From: Paenibacillus sp. FSL H3-0469
GTDB taxonomy: Bacteria > Bacillota > Bacilli > Paenibacillales > Paenibacillaceae
Direction: 5' to 3'
Length of the DNA stretch: 64,000 bases
Assembly (NCBI RefSeq): GCF_038051945.1
Contig: NZ_CP150302.1
Location: 2,108,001 to 2,172,000, forward strand
In this document: one piece after another, positions 15,482 through 25,585 of the stretch
Layout: the number at the start of each line of letters is the position of its first letter
Position numbering within the stretch: the stretch's first letter is position 1
The notes under the pieces: model-generated
What the model was told of the DNA's origin: nothing
What the model saw: the letters and a program-made list of their open reading frames with translations, nothing else
Database searches by the model: none
Made by a program: the position numbers and the translations under genes

Positions 15482-16984
15482 CTACTCAGCCGCATCTTGC
15501 TTCCCCAGCCAAGCCAGCTCCGCCATCGCCCGCAGCGGGCCGCGGAGGCCTGCGGCCACTTCCGCTTCGGTCTGTGCCTCCGGCTTGTCGCTCCAGATGG
15601 AGAAGGTGGTGCCGACCAGTTCGCGCGGGTAGGCTCCCGTGTATTCCTGTTTGGCTTCACCGGTGCGGTTCGGGAACAGTCCGGGATGCCAGGAGGCGCG
15701 GATTTTCTCGGCTGTCGGATAAGTGTAGCCTGCATGTTCGCCCAGCACGTAATACAAGTAGCCGTCGTTGTAGTTGATCACCTGATGCCCCTTGGCGAGG
15801 ATGTCCTCCACCGGGGCCATCATCGGGTGCCACTTCGTCCAATATGTGATCTGAATAGACGGCTTGGGCGCGACCCGCTGGGTCTGATCCGCACGGTACA
15901 GGCCATCATTCCAGGCGCGGACCGTCCAGCCCATCGACTCCAAATGTTCAGCGACTTCATTAAGGTAATCAATATACGTGTCCACACCCGTGCCGCCGCT
16001 GATGTTCAACACATTCCGGGCATACTCCGCGAGCTGCGGATACTTATCGAACTCCGCAAAGTTAATGAATTCATCCCCGCCGATATGAAAAAATCGGCTG
16101 CCGGCAAATAACTCGGCATATTCGTCGATCAGTTCCAGCACAAACTGGCGGGCTGCCGGATTCGTAATATCCAGCGCACCCGGTGCCGGATTGCCTGCTG
16201 CATCCTTGAGCAGCCACTCTGGGTGCGTCCGGAGGGCCTGTCCCAGATGCCCCGGTGAATCCAATGAAGGTATGATATCCACATGATAACGCTGTGCCTC
16301 AAGGATAATCGCCTTCATCTCCTGCTTGGTTAAAGCTTGCTCCGACACCACCTCAGGATGGCTTTCGCTCATCAGCCGGAAGCCCTCATTCTCGGAGAAA
16401 TGCAGCTGCAATGTATTGAGCCGGAGCCGGGACATTTCTCTGATCCGCTCCGTAATCCAATCCTCGCTGTAGAACTTGCGGCCGATGTCAATATGCAGCG
16501 CCCGCTCAGGCATTACGGGATAATCGGTCACTCTACCATAAGGAACGAAGCCGTCTGCCGCCAGTCTCTGCAACAGCGTCCGCAGACCATACATCAACGC
16601 ACGTTCACTTGAGGCGGTGATCTTCGCACAGGCCCCGATGTCAATGACGTAAGTTTCCTGACTGTCCAAGTCTCCCGCAGCTTCATCACCCGTCAGTTCA
16701 ATGACGATATCGCCCGAAGCAGGTGTCTCCGTTTCTCCATGAACAACAGGGATGATCCTGTCAGCAGGTGTCAGAATACCCGCGTATTCCCCCAGAACAA
16801 TGAAGACCGTTTCGTTCAGAACACTGTTATTATCCGCTCTGGCATTGTCCACAATCCGGGTTTTGGACCCGGCAGACAGCCGCCATTGTCCCCCGGATGC
16901 CGCCGCAATCTGCTGCTGTACACTGGTGAGCGGGCCGTTATTGGAGGTGCGCCGCTCTAATGGTTCATTCTTATCCATATCCAT
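15482..16984 (-). CDS. Beta-N-acetylhexosaminidase, glycoside hydrolase family 20
   Basis: This 500-residue GH20 enzyme removes terminal beta-linked GlcNAc/GalNAc by substrate-assisted catalysis. An N-terminal GH20b-like domain (to about residue 150) precedes the barrel, which starts RALHIDIGRKFYS. The catalytic pair is in HIGGDEF (Asp304-Glu305); an aromatic YIDYLNEV region and SIWSDKPEAQTE follow. There is no signal peptide, so it acts on imported oligosaccharides. It is the last gene of the minus-strand operon, 30 bases after the 913-residue GH38 gene. In context it would trim antennary GlcNAc or act on other beta-HexNAc ends. Confidence 0.93.
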   Translation of the reverse strand: MDMDKNEPLERRTSNNGPLTSVQQQIAAASGGQWRLSAGSKTRIVDNARADNNSVLNETVFIVLGEYAGILTPADRIIPVVHGETETPASGDIVIELTGDEAAGDLDSQETYVIDIGACAKITASSERALMYGLRTLLQRLAADGFVPYGRVTDYPVMPERALHIDIGRKFYSEDWITERIREMSRLRLNTLQLHFSENEGFRLMSESHPEVVSEQALTKQEMKAIILEAQRYHVDIIPSLDSPGHLGQALRTHPEWLLKDAAGNPAPGALDITNPAARQFVLELIDEYAELFAGSRFFHIGGDEFINFAEFDKYPQLAEYARNVLNISGGTGVDTYIDYLNEVAEHLESMGWTVRAWNDGLYRADQTQRVAPKPSIQITYWTKWHPMMAPVEDILAKGHQVINYNDGYLYYVLGEHAGYTYPTAEKIRASWHPGLFPNRTGEAKQEYTGAYPRELVGTTFSIWSDKPEAQTEAEVAAGLRGPLRAMAELAWLGKQDAAE

Positions 16985-17013
16985 ACCTCACACCTCTCCC
17001 TTCTTCGCGTGGA

Positions 17014-19755
17014 TCAGCGCAGCCGGAGGCCGACCGTTGTAATCTGATGTCCGCCAAGCGGCAGCTTGAGCGAAGCATCTCCTTCAGTCTGAAGCTCTTC
17101 ACCTTCTGCTTCCAGCACATTCGAAGTATAGAAGGCAGCAACCGGCAGCGCGGATTCCAGCCCCAGCTCGCAAGGCTCAGCCGTCAGGTTGAACCAGCGG
17201 AGCAACACATCGCCGCGTTCCTTGTTCAGCTTCATAGAGGAGAAGGCAGCGGTCTCGCCACTCCAGCGGACAGCCGAATACACGGCGGGAATCGTTCCTG
17301 CATGAACCTCTGCCTGCGCGCAGGTCCACGGAATCTGGAACTGGTAAGCAGCGGCAGCGGCACCGGAGGTTACGGCATCCCCGCTATGCGGCAGGAGCAG
17401 CATGTCTGCAGTCTGTTCTCCCAGGCACTGGGCTTCCGGTGTAGGGAACCAGCCCCAGTCGCCCATCTCGCCGACACTGCGGAGCAATGTCACGGCGATG
17501 GTATTGCGTCCGTCCCGCAGAATCTCGTATTCGTGTAGTCCGAGATTAGCGACTGTCAGGCCTGCATTCTCCCCGGCAACATCCACGAAGCACTGCTGAT
17601 GCTGCGCATTGCTCGGATTCTGCCATTCCGTTGCCGGCTCATTCGGACGTTCCGCCAGCTCGAACATCGAATCAACACTGTGCGAGACTGCAGCCAGATC
17701 CGCCGGGAAAAGCATCCGCAGACGGTGGTCTTTAGCCGTGTTATCTATGAAGCTCTTTACTTCCAATCCCTTGCCGTTGCGCTCCAATCTCAAGACCGTC
17801 CGCAGCTTAAGGGTAACAGTAGCCGCACTACGCTTAGCCTGCCGTTCCGGGTAATAGACCAGTGCCCGCTGCTCTTCTTCCAGCAGGGCATCGGCCGAAG
17901 CCGGGATCTCCCAGGCATGGGCGATTTCGATGGAAGCGCGGTATGGCGTATCTTCAATGACAGCGATCTGCGCGTCAAGCCCCAGAGTCGTCAGCGGTAC
18001 TTCACCCGCAGGCTGTCTGTACATATATTCATTCCCGATGTCACCAGTATTCTCGTAGACACCGAGGTCTCGGTAGACTTTGCCGCTAGGCTTATGCTCC
18101 AGCGTGAAGGAACCGTCAGCCATAACCTCGACCCGCAGCGTGTCGTTCTCCAGTACGCGTGCGCCTTGAACCAGCGAAGAGACTTCTTTTCCGGCAGCAT
18201 CAGCTGCAACAGGGCGAACCCAGGCATAGGTGCGCAGCCCCAGGGCAGACACATCCGCCGCCTCGAAGGTCAGCCGCACCTTGCGGCAGCTATACGGCTG
18301 GCGGAAGCGGTCATCCGGCAGGTCGTAGCCGAAGGACAGGCCGAGATCCTCCACCGTACAAGGAACCGGCTGGCCTTGTTCATCGACCAGTACCCGTCCG
18401 GCCAGCTCCACAGCCTTCATCAGCCGGGCATTCTCTTCAAGAGGCAGCCCGTCGCGCAGATACTGGCGGGCAGCATCCAGCTCAACGGTCACCGTACCGG
18501 TGCGGCTCCAGCCGCTGGTATTCGTCACCACGAGCGGAAGCGCCTCTTCGCCGTAAGCGGCGAAGCCGGAGGTGTCGACCGCTGCGGTGATCGCCTGCAT
18601 ACTATCCGCCACGATGCCTTCGGCCGTGTGATAGCTCTTGTCGAAGCGGGTGACCATCTCGCGGTGCACCTCATCCACGCTGCAGCCGCAGATGGAATCA
18701 TGTGGATGGTTCTGCAGCAGCGTCTTCCACGCATAATCCAGCAGATGCTGCGGATACTCGCCGCCATGCAGCTTGGCGATAACCGCCAGCGGCTCGGCCA
18801 CCTTTTCCAGCATGGCCTGGCCGCGCTGGTTGAGCTGCTTCAGGTATACCCGGGCGGAAGCGGTATTAACCAGCGTTCCCCAGCCGTCCGTGCGCTGGCT
18901 CCGCAGTTCGCCCTTCACCGTGGACAGGCTGCGGCCAGCCAATGAAGCTTCCACTGCCTTGATGTACTCCGGGAAGTTCGAGTGAACGAAGGCGACCTCC
19001 GGGTGCAGCTTCTCTGCCGTGCGGATCGCCTCCGGCAAGTCGGTCTGCAGCGGCTGGTGATCGCAGCCGTTCATGAACAGCAGCTGATCAGTCGCTGCGT
19101 ACTGCCGGGCATCGCCCAGCTTGCGCTCCCAGAAGCGGCTGGCCTCCTCAAGCTCGACCGGAACTTCATTCCCGTTGGAATACCAGTTGGCGAAGAGGAT
19201 GCCCAGCACCTGCGAGCCGTCCGGCCCTTCCCAGACCAGCTCCGAGAACGAGGATTCATAGCCGTCATCGGAGACCATATTGTTGAAGCCCGTCGGCTTC
19301 ACGCCGCGCCCGAAGAAGGCGTTGGTAATACCGGCCTGCTGCATAAGCTGCGGAATCTGTCCGGTCAGGCCAAAGGTGTCCGGGAAATAACCGATTTTGG
19401 ACACTTCCCCATAGACTGCCGCATCCTGATGTCCCAGCTGTAAGTTACGCACATTGGCTTCCGGGCTGGTCAGGAATGCATCCTGCAGAATATACCAAGG
19501 GCCGATGAAGATCCGTCCCTCCCGGATATGCCGTACCAGCCGCTCCCGGTTCTCCGGACGGACCTGCAGATAATCCTCGATGATAATCGTCTGCCCGTCG
19601 AAGAAAAAGCTGCGGAAGTCCGGGTTCTGCTCCAGCGTGTCCAGAAGTGTATCCACGAGCTGAATCAGCCGGATGTGATGGCGCTCATAAGGCAGATACC
19701 ATTCCCGGTCCCAGTGCGTATGCGAGATAATATGTGCCGTCTGTTGTTTGGTCAT
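17014..19755 (-). CDS. Alpha-mannosidase, glycoside hydrolase family 38 (913-residue type)
   Basis: This is a cytoplasmic GH38 alpha-mannosidase. The zinc-binding HTHWDREW motif opens the protein (His14, Asp16) and the nucleophile is Asp126 in GYFPDTFG. The HPHDSICGCSVDEVH motif around residue 350 is also characteristic, and the large C-terminal beta domains follow. The length resembles MngB/SpGH38-type enzymes (about 880-900). The pattern SHTHWDREWY with YFPDTFG is typical of enzymes acting on alpha-1,3/1,6-mannose branches or mannosylglycerate; in this locus the former is inferred. It starts six bases after GH130 and is followed by GH20. Confidence 0.94.
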   Translation of the reverse strand: MTKQQTAHIISHTHWDREWYLPYERHHIRLIQLVDTLLDTLEQNPDFRSFFFDGQTIIIEDYLQVRPENRERLVRHIREGRIFIGPWYILQDAFLTSPEANVRNLQLGHQDAAVYGEVSKIGYFPDTFGLTGQIPQLMQQAGITNAFFGRGVKPTGFNNMVSDDGYESSFSELVWEGPDGSQVLGILFANWYSNGNEVPVELEEASRFWERKLGDARQYAATDQLLFMNGCDHQPLQTDLPEAIRTAEKLHPEVAFVHSNFPEYIKAVEASLAGRSLSTVKGELRSQRTDGWGTLVNTASARVYLKQLNQRGQAMLEKVAEPLAVIAKLHGGEYPQHLLDYAWKTLLQNHPHDSICGCSVDEVHREMVTRFDKSYHTAEGIVADSMQAITAAVDTSGFAAYGEEALPLVVTNTSGWSRTGTVTVELDAARQYLRDGLPLEENARLMKAVELAGRVLVDEQGQPVPCTVEDLGLSFGYDLPDDRFRQPYSCRKVRLTFEAADVSALGLRTYAWVRPVAADAAGKEVSSLVQGARVLENDTLRVEVMADGSFTLEHKPSGKVYRDLGVYENTGDIGNEYMYRQPAGEVPLTTLGLDAQIAVIEDTPYRASIEIAHAWEIPASADALLEEEQRALVYYPERQAKRSAATVTLKLRTVLRLERNGKGLEVKSFIDNTAKDHRLRMLFPADLAAVSHSVDSMFELAERPNEPATEWQNPSNAQHQQCFVDVAGENAGLTVANLGLHEYEILRDGRNTIAVTLLRSVGEMGDWGWFPTPEAQCLGEQTADMLLLPHSGDAVTSGAAAAAYQFQIPWTCAQAEVHAGTIPAVYSAVRWSGETAAFSSMKLNKERGDVLLRWFNLTAEPCELGLESALPVAAFYTSNVLEAEGEELQTEGDASLKLPLGGHQITTVGLRLR

Positions 19756-19761
19756 AACCAG

Positions 19762-20760
19762 TTACCCCTCAATCTCCAGCGGATATTCATCCATATAGCT
19801 GATCAGCTCATCCACCGTCGTGAAGGCCAGCCCCGTCACCGTATCCGCACAGCCGTAGTAGATGGCAATCCGTCCGGTAGCCGCATCGGTCAGTGCCGCG
19901 CAAGGGAACGTCACGTTCGGCACATCGCCCACACATTCATATAGCTCTTCCGGGCCGAGGATGTAGTTGCGCGAACGCGCTTTTACCTTCCAAGGCTGAT
20001 CCAGATCCAGCAGCGCTACCCCCATGCGGTAGACGAACCCGTTGCAGGTGTTGATAACGCCGTGATAGATCAGCAGCCAGCCCTTGTCCGTTTCAATCGG
20101 AATCGGTCCAGGACCAATCTTCTTGGACTGCCACGCCGAAGCGTCACCGTCAACCGTACCCATCACATAGCGGTGCTTGCCCCAGAAGGTCAGGTCAGGA
20201 CTCTCACTGTAAAAAATATCGCCAAACGGCGTATGCCCGGTATCACTCGGACGGCTGAGCATTGCATAGTTGCCGCCGATCTTGCGCGGAAGCAGCACCC
20301 CGTTCCGGTTATACGGCAGGAAGGCATTTTCCAGCTGGTGGAAGGTTTTGAAATCGAATGTATACGCCAGTCCAATTGTTGGGCCGTGGTAGCCGTTGCA
20401 CCAGGACACATAATACCGGTCGTCGATCTTGCAGACACGCGGATCATAGCGGTATTCGCGCTTGGTGATCTCTTCATCGCCCTCGAATACGATCGGCTCG
20501 TGGTTGATCTTCCAGTTCACGCCGTCTTCACTGAAGCCCGCGAAGATATCCATGCTGACCGACCGCGAATCACAGCGGAACACCCCTGCGAAGCCGCCTT
20601 CAAACGGAATGACTGCCGAGTTGAACACACTGTTCGAGTTCGGAATGGCGTTGCGCGGAATGATCGGGTTGGCGGAATATCTCCATACCGGCGAATTCGT
20701 GCCCTCAGGCTTCTCCTGCCAAGGGATGTTCGGTAGTGCTTCTCCAATAATTGTACTCAT
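19762..20760 (-). CDS. GH130 mannoside phosphorylase, probably beta-1,4-mannosyl-GlcNAc phosphorylase
   Basis: This 332-residue five-bladed propeller enzyme of family GH130 cleaves beta-mannosides with phosphate to give mannose 1-phosphate. Motifs are [40 protein letters not shown] and [13 protein letters not shown]; Asp106 aligns with the family's general acid. The length and the N-terminal [10 protein letters not shown] block resemble the GH130_2 group that acts on Man-beta-1,4-GlcNAc from N-glycans. That activity fits its setting between GH38 and GH125 enzymes. AAGGAG lies before the ATG. A hairpin element separates it from GH125. Confidence 0.9.
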   Translation of the reverse strand: MSTIIGEALPNIPWQEKPEGTNSPVWRYSANPIIPRNAIPNSNSVFNSAVIPFEGGFAGVFRCDSRSVSMDIFAGFSEDGVNWKINHEPIVFEGDEEITKREYRYDPRVCKIDDRYYVSWCNGYHGPTIGLAYTFDFKTFHQLENAFLPYNRNGVLLPRKIGGNYAMLSRPSDTGHTPFGDIFYSESPDLTFWGKHRYVMGTVDGDASAWQSKKIGPGPIPIETDKGWLLIYHGVINTCNGFVYRMGVALLDLDQPWKVKARSRNYILGPEELYECVGDVPNVTFPCAALTDAATGRIAIYYGCADTVTGLAFTTVDELISYMDEYPLEIEG

Positions 20761-20840
20761 GATCAGGTCTCCTTTATCTGTGAAAAATATTTAAATTGAA
20801 CTTATGATTTTCATGTTATGGATTAGCCGTGACTCCAGAG

Positions 20841-20963
20841 AAGTTTTGGACTTCCGGCCACTGTTGTATGCAGATTTCTTGATTTTATACCGCTATTCGC
20901 GGTGGAAATCCGCATACAAAGGCGGACGCTATCGCTCCTCCAGTTCCAAAATTCCCCTCCGCC
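20841..20963. repeat. Long imperfect hairpin element, copy A
   Basis: About 120 bases fold into a long hairpin. Outer TTTTGGA pairs with TCCAAAA, then TTGTATGC (20864-20871) pairs with GCATACAA (20912-20919). GATTT/AAATC comes next, and an apical ACCGC/GCGGT stem (20889-20893/20899-20903) closes it. A second copy at 27961-28083 has changed bases on both sides of the stem. It lies inside the GH125-GH130 gap of a same-strand operon. No ORF is supported. Confidence 0.85.
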
Positions 20964-20998
20964 ACTTTTCCTTAAACTTTAATGTTTTAGTTCAATAT

Positions 20999-22318
20999 TT
21001 AGAGAATGCCTTCCTTCAGTGCCCGCAGGATCAACTGCGAGAACAGGCTGTTCGACCAGGCGAACCACTTGCGGGTGAACACAGACGGATCGTCGGCGTG
21101 GAAGCCTTCATGCATATAGCCGGTGTCAGCATCGGTCGCTTCCAGCATGGCGATCACCGCCAGCCGTTCTTCCTTGCTGTCAGCCGTGATGCCCTGCATC
21201 GACAAGGCCATATGCCAGATATAGCCGGGAGGGGTGTGCGGACTCCCGATTCCTTTTGCAGCCTTGCCCTCGAAGTAGAACGGATTCTCCTTGCTTAGTG
21301 CGAAGCGTCTCGTATTCTGGTAGACCGGATCGTCATTGTTCAGATAGCCCAGGTACGGAATGGACATCAGGCCCGGCGTTCCGGCATCATCCATCAGACT
21401 GTAATTGCCATAACCGTCGGTCTCATAGGCGTAGATCGGCCCGAATTCCGGGTGGCGGTAGGTGCCGTACAGCTTGATGCCGTGATCGACCTCCTGCTCC
21501 AGTTCTTTCAGCTCAGCCAGGAAATCCAGGTCCCGGAAGACCCACTCGGCAAAATCCTGCATCTGCCGCAGCGCCACCACGGCGAACATGTTCCCCGGGA
21601 TGTTGTAATGGAAGTCACAGGCATCATCGCTGGAACGGAAGCCGGACCAGATCATGCCAGTGTAATTCACAGGCATCCCTAAGCCGCCGTTACGGATGGA
21701 ATCCTCCATAATCCCGTTGTTCCGGGTGAAGCGGTAAGGGGACTCTTCCGCATGATGCTGCTCGCGCTTGAACAGATCGGTGATGACGCGGAGCATTTTT
21801 TTGAAATCAGAGGTGAAGAAATCGGTCTGTTTCGTCTCTTCCCAGTAAGCATGGGCCAGCCGGATCACAAAGCACAGCGAGTCGATTTCGAATTTGCGCT
21901 CCCACACCCAAGGCGACATCTCCGTCACATCTGCGGCGTTCCAGTGCCAGTCGTTGGCCGATTCATTGAACGCGTTGGCGTAAGGATCGATCAGCACATA
22001 CTCCGTATGGCGCTTGATCAGCCCGCCGATAATCCGCTGCAGGTCAGCATCTTCCGCGGCAAAAGGCACATAATGAATGACCTGCTCCACCGAATCGCGC
22101 AGCCAGCAAGCAGGAATATCCCCCGTAATGACAAAGGTAGTTCCGTCATCTAGCAGCTTTGTAGTGGTCTCTAGTGTATTCGGGAAGCAGTTGCGGAACA
22201 GCCGCTGCAGCTTAGGCCGGTGGGCCAGCTTCGCTTCGGCGTCGGCCAGCACGGCCTGAATGGATGACGGCAGCGTTAGCTCCGGCATCTCGATGCGGGG
22301 AAGTCTGAATTGTTCCAA
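20999..22318 (-). CDS. Exo-alpha-1,6-mannosidase, glycoside hydrolase family 125
   Basis: This 439-residue GH125 protein shows the family's invariant TGDIPACWLRDS block (residues 65-76), then PYANAFNESANDWHW, GFRSSDDACDFHYNIPGNM and GSPHTPPGYIWHMALSMQGI. Family members are inverting exo-alpha-1,6-mannosidases acting on N-glycan mannose. There is no signal peptide, so the enzyme is cytoplasmic. The start is TTG 22318, nine bases after AAGGAG. It lies between the large GH38 gene and GH130 in the operon, which fits removal of the alpha-1,6 arm before phosphorolysis of the core. Confidence 0.95.
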   Translation of the reverse strand: MEQFRLPRIEMPELTLPSSIQAVLADAEAKLAHRPKLQRLFRNCFPNTLETTTKLLDDGTTFVITGDIPACWLRDSVEQVIHYVPFAAEDADLQRIIGGLIKRHTEYVLIDPYANAFNESANDWHWNAADVTEMSPWVWERKFEIDSLCFVIRLAHAYWEETKQTDFFTSDFKKMLRVITDLFKREQHHAEESPYRFTRNNGIMEDSIRNGGLGMPVNYTGMIWSGFRSSDDACDFHYNIPGNMFAVVALRQMQDFAEWVFRDLDFLAELKELEQEVDHGIKLYGTYRHPEFGPIYAYETDGYGNYSLMDDAGTPGLMSIPYLGYLNNDDPVYQNTRRFALSKENPFYFEGKAAKGIGSPHTPPGYIWHMALSMQGITADSKEERLAVIAMLEATDADTGYMHEGFHADDPSVFTRKWFAWSNSLFSQLILRALKEGIL

Positions 22319-22427
22319 GGTAGTAGTCTCCTTATCGCTTGATCTATAGTTTAGAAGCTGAATTTCTTGATGGGAGTGAGAGTTGAGATTGGCTTAATTG
22401 GACCTTACGCTCAGCCCCCATTTGTTT

Positions 22428-25400
22428 CTATTCAGCATGAATAATCTTAATCGTCTTTATCTCAAACGGATGGAAGTCTAGCGTCAGTACGCCGTCTTCA
22501 TCCGGCAGCAGCTCGGTCTCTTCCTCTAGCGCATTGGACAGATAGATACCAGCGTGCGGCAGCGGCCAGCTGATCCGCACGGTCTCGCGTCCACCGGCGG
22601 ATTCATACAGCCGCAGGATGCTGCCGCGTCCGTCTTCCGCCAGCTTGACGGTATCGAGCACCACTTGCTTCCCTTCATAAGGAAGGAAGGAGCCGGTCGA
22701 CGGATGCTGCCCTGCACTTGCCTCGCAGCCTACCGCGTAGGATGCGTGATTCAGCTCAGCGGCCTTGCGCTGGGTATGGGCTGAACGCCAGTCTCCGGTA
22801 TGCGGGTAGAGCGAATAGGTGAATTCATGCTCTCCCTGATCGGCCGAATGATCCGGCCAGCGCGGTGCGCGCAGCAGGGACAGACGGATGGTGCTGCCCT
22901 GCGTGTCATAGCCGTATTTACAGTCGTTCAGCAGGCTGACGCCATAATCATGCTCCGACACATCGGCATACCGGTGCCCGCAGACCTCGTACTGTGCCTG
23001 CTCCCAGCTGGTGTTGCGGTGCGTGGTCCGCTCCAGTGCGCCGAACGGAATCTCATACGTCGCCTTGCTGGTCACTACATCAATCGGGAAGCCAACCTTC
23101 AGCAGCTTGTGGGCTTCGTGCCACTGGACCTGTGTCTTGAAGTCGATCCGCTTGTCGGTGTGGTACAGGATCAGCTCCTGCTGGATTTCCGATTGGCCTA
23201 GACTCCAGCGGAAGAACAATACATCGCAGACAGGACCTGTGGACAGCAGCCGCTTCTCCAGCAGGACCGCCGCTCCGGCAGGTTGCTCCTCATAACGGCT
23301 GTCGATATCCCAGGCATCCCAGAGAATCGGACGGTCATGGAAGAAATGCAGCCGGTTCAGCGCTTCCCCGGACTTCACAATCTCGCGCCCGGCTTCCTTA
23401 TCGTACAGGCTGATGATCTCGCCCAGCCCGTTGAACTGGAGCCGGTAATAGCCGGTCTCCCAGCGATTCTCGAATGCAGCTGCGGCTGCCGCAGAGATGG
23501 AGTTGTTGCCTGCATCCGATGCATCCGCCCCCTGCTTCTCTTCCCGCAGCCACACGGTTGCATACCCGAATGCCGGAACCTCCGGCACCCGTACACGAAG
23601 CACTGTTTGCTTTCCTGCTGTAGTCAGCTCTGCCGGAAGCTGTGTTCCGTTTCCGTCATAGACGGCCGGAGCAGTGAGCTTCAATCCGGCGGCAACCTCA
23701 AGCTCGGCTACCATATCCCGGGTCCAGCCCAGTCCGTTCAGGATGACATAAGGCTGCCCCTCTCCACGGGTATCAATATCCGATACAGCGGCCTCCATCA
23801 CGGACTTCAGGCTGCTCTCCCCAAGGACGAAGATATTCTTGTATTCCTTGTCCGAAGTCTCATAGACCTCAGGAATCGACGAGCCGGGGATAATATCATG
23901 GAACTGGTTCAGTAGAATCATCTTCCAGCCTTCATGCAGGGCTTCCCCTACCTCTTCCCTCCGCTGCGGTGTCAGCCCGTGTCCAGCCAGCGTCTGCCAT
24001 AGCTCAGCTTCCCGGTACAGAATCTCGGCCTTGCGGTTATTGCGCTTGTTCCGTGCATGGGTCGTATAGGTCCCCCGGTGCAGCTCAAGGTATAGATCGC
24101 CCTGCCAGACCGGCAGCTCAGGTGCAGCCTGCTCGATGCCTGCGAAGAAATCTGCCGCCGTGCTGTAGCTAGAGGCAGGTTGACCTACCATAAGCTCTGA
24201 ACGCGACAGGTATTCCAGCATCTCCCGCGTCACGCCGCCGCCGCCGTCCCCGTGTCCGTAGAGCAGCATTTGTTCGCTGTGAACGGCTTTTTGGCGGTAG
24301 GATTGCCAGTGCTCATGGATATCCTTCGGCAGCGTATTCTCATTCACGCCATGGTTCATATAGGATAATAGCGCTGTCCCGTCGATTCCGACCCAGTGGA
24401 ACAGATCATACGGGAACAGGTTCGTGTCATTCCATCCAAGCTTCGTGGTCATGAAGTAACGGACCTTGCCGTGCTTCAGGATCTGCGGCAGAGAGGCACA
24501 GTAGCCGAAGGTGTCCGGCAGCCATTCAATCTCGGATTGCTGGCCGAACTCCTCCTGGTAGAAGCGCTGTCCGTACAGCATCTGCCGCATCAGCGATTCC
24601 CCGCTCGGAATATTCAGATCGGGCTCTACCCACATGCCGCCGACCAGCTCCCACCGGCCTTCCTGAATCCGTGCCTTCACCTTCGCGTACAGCTCAGGAT
24701 CATTGTCCTTCAGATAAGCGAACAGCTGCGGCTGGCTCTGGGCATAGCGGTATTCCGGGTACTCCTCCATCAGAGCATGTACCGTCGAGAAGGTCCGGCT
24801 GGTCTTGCGCACCGTCTCCCGGGTAGGCCATAACCAGGCAATGTCGATATGCGACTGCCCGATCATATGAATGAAGCCCTCGCTGTTGCCGCCGATGGCC
24901 TTCACTTTTGCCGCCAGCTCCTGCTCAATCGCCTCTATCCCCTTGCCAGCCTGCGAAACGTCAGTCCCCAAATTCACATAAGCATCCATCGCCTGATGCA
25001 GCGCCTCCAGCATGCGGATACGCCGGAAATCCTGCTCCGGCAACAGCAGCATCGAATCCCGGATGACGGTCACTGTGTACATCAGCGACTGTACAGGCAG
25101 ATTCACTCTGACCAGCGCTGCGGTGATGGACCGGACCGGCGGCTGAATGACCGCCTGCTTATTCAGCGGATCATCCGGCTCAGGGATCGGATCATACAGC
25201 TCAATCTCAATCTCCGGGTGTCTGCCGCCCGTCTCCGGGTTTAGAGAAGCATAAGTATGATTGCGGTCAATCCCCTGCTGCGAGGCTCCGTTCACACGCA
25301 GCAGCCCTTCGCCGCCGGAGTGGAAGATCAGCCCGGTGTCCGCGTCGGTCCAGTCCGCCGGGATATCCAGGGTGGTGCGGAAGTAATAGGTGGTGCCTTG

Positions 25401-25583
25401 CACGCTCGGAAACAACCCGAACGATTCGCTGCCCGAATAAGGCTGTGCTTCGTCATAGTGGCCCGGCTGCCGGTAGATGGTGGAGAAGACCTGCCAGTCA
25501 TCAAGCACCCGGTATTCCAGCCACTGCTGCTGTGAACATTCCCGAATGAACCGGTTTATGCGTTCGATGTTTATCTGCTCCAT
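22428..25583 (-). CDS. Alpha-mannosidase, glycoside hydrolase family 38 (1,051-residue type)
   Basis: This is a second GH38 enzyme from a different branch. An N-terminal beta-rich domain of about 230 residues precedes the catalytic domain HMIGQSHIDIAWLWPTRETV (zinc His245, Asp247). The nucleophile is Asp357 in EWLPDTFGYCASLPQI, and LLNQFHDIIPGSSIPEVYE is the central motif. The length and HIDIAWLWP pattern match Ams1/cytosolic-type alpha-mannosidases with broad alpha-1,2/1,3/1,6 action. There is no signal peptide. GGAGG precedes the ATG, and the GH3 gene ends two bases upstream, so the two are tightly coupled. Confidence 0.95.
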   Translation of the reverse strand: MEQINIERINRFIRECSQQQWLEYRVLDDWQVFSTIYRQPGHYDEAQPYSGSESFGLFPSVQGTTYYFRTTLDIPADWTDADTGLIFHSGGEGLLRVNGASQQGIDRNHTYASLNPETGGRHPEIEIELYDPIPEPDDPLNKQAVIQPPVRSITAALVRVNLPVQSLMYTVTVIRDSMLLLPEQDFRRIRMLEALHQAMDAYVNLGTDVSQAGKGIEAIEQELAAKVKAIGGNSEGFIHMIGQSHIDIAWLWPTRETVRKTSRTFSTVHALMEEYPEYRYAQSQPQLFAYLKDNDPELYAKVKARIQEGRWELVGGMWVEPDLNIPSGESLMRQMLYGQRFYQEEFGQQSEIEWLPDTFGYCASLPQILKHGKVRYFMTTKLGWNDTNLFPYDLFHWVGIDGTALLSYMNHGVNENTLPKDIHEHWQSYRQKAVHSEQMLLYGHGDGGGGVTREMLEYLSRSELMVGQPASSYSTAADFFAGIEQAAPELPVWQGDLYLELHRGTYTTHARNKRNNRKAEILYREAELWQTLAGHGLTPQRREEVGEALHEGWKMILLNQFHDIIPGSSIPEVYETSDKEYKNIFVLGESSLKSVMEAAVSDIDTRGEGQPYVILNGLGWTRDMVAELEVAAGLKLTAPAVYDGNGTQLPAELTTAGKQTVLRVRVPEVPAFGYATVWLREEKQGADASDAGNNSISAAAAAAFENRWETGYYRLQFNGLGEIISLYDKEAGREIVKSGEALNRLHFFHDRPILWDAWDIDSRYEEQPAGAAVLLEKRLLSTGPVCDVLFFRWSLGQSEIQQELILYHTDKRIDFKTQVQWHEAHKLLKVGFPIDVVTSKATYEIPFGALERTTHRNTSWEQAQYEVCGHRYADVSEHDYGVSLLNDCKYGYDTQGSTIRLSLLRAPRWPDHSADQGEHEFTYSLYPHTGDWRSAHTQRKAAELNHASYAVGCEASAGQHPSTGSFLPYEGKQVVLDTVKLAEDGRGSILRLYESAGGRETVRISWPLPHAGIYLSNALEEETELLPDEDGVLTLDFHPFEIKTIKIIHAE

Positions 25584-25585
25584 CT

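Noticed and set aside
15167..16111. 314-codon plus-strand frame opposite GH20
   Set aside because: It is antisense to the GH20 gene and to the terminator, with no coding features of its own.
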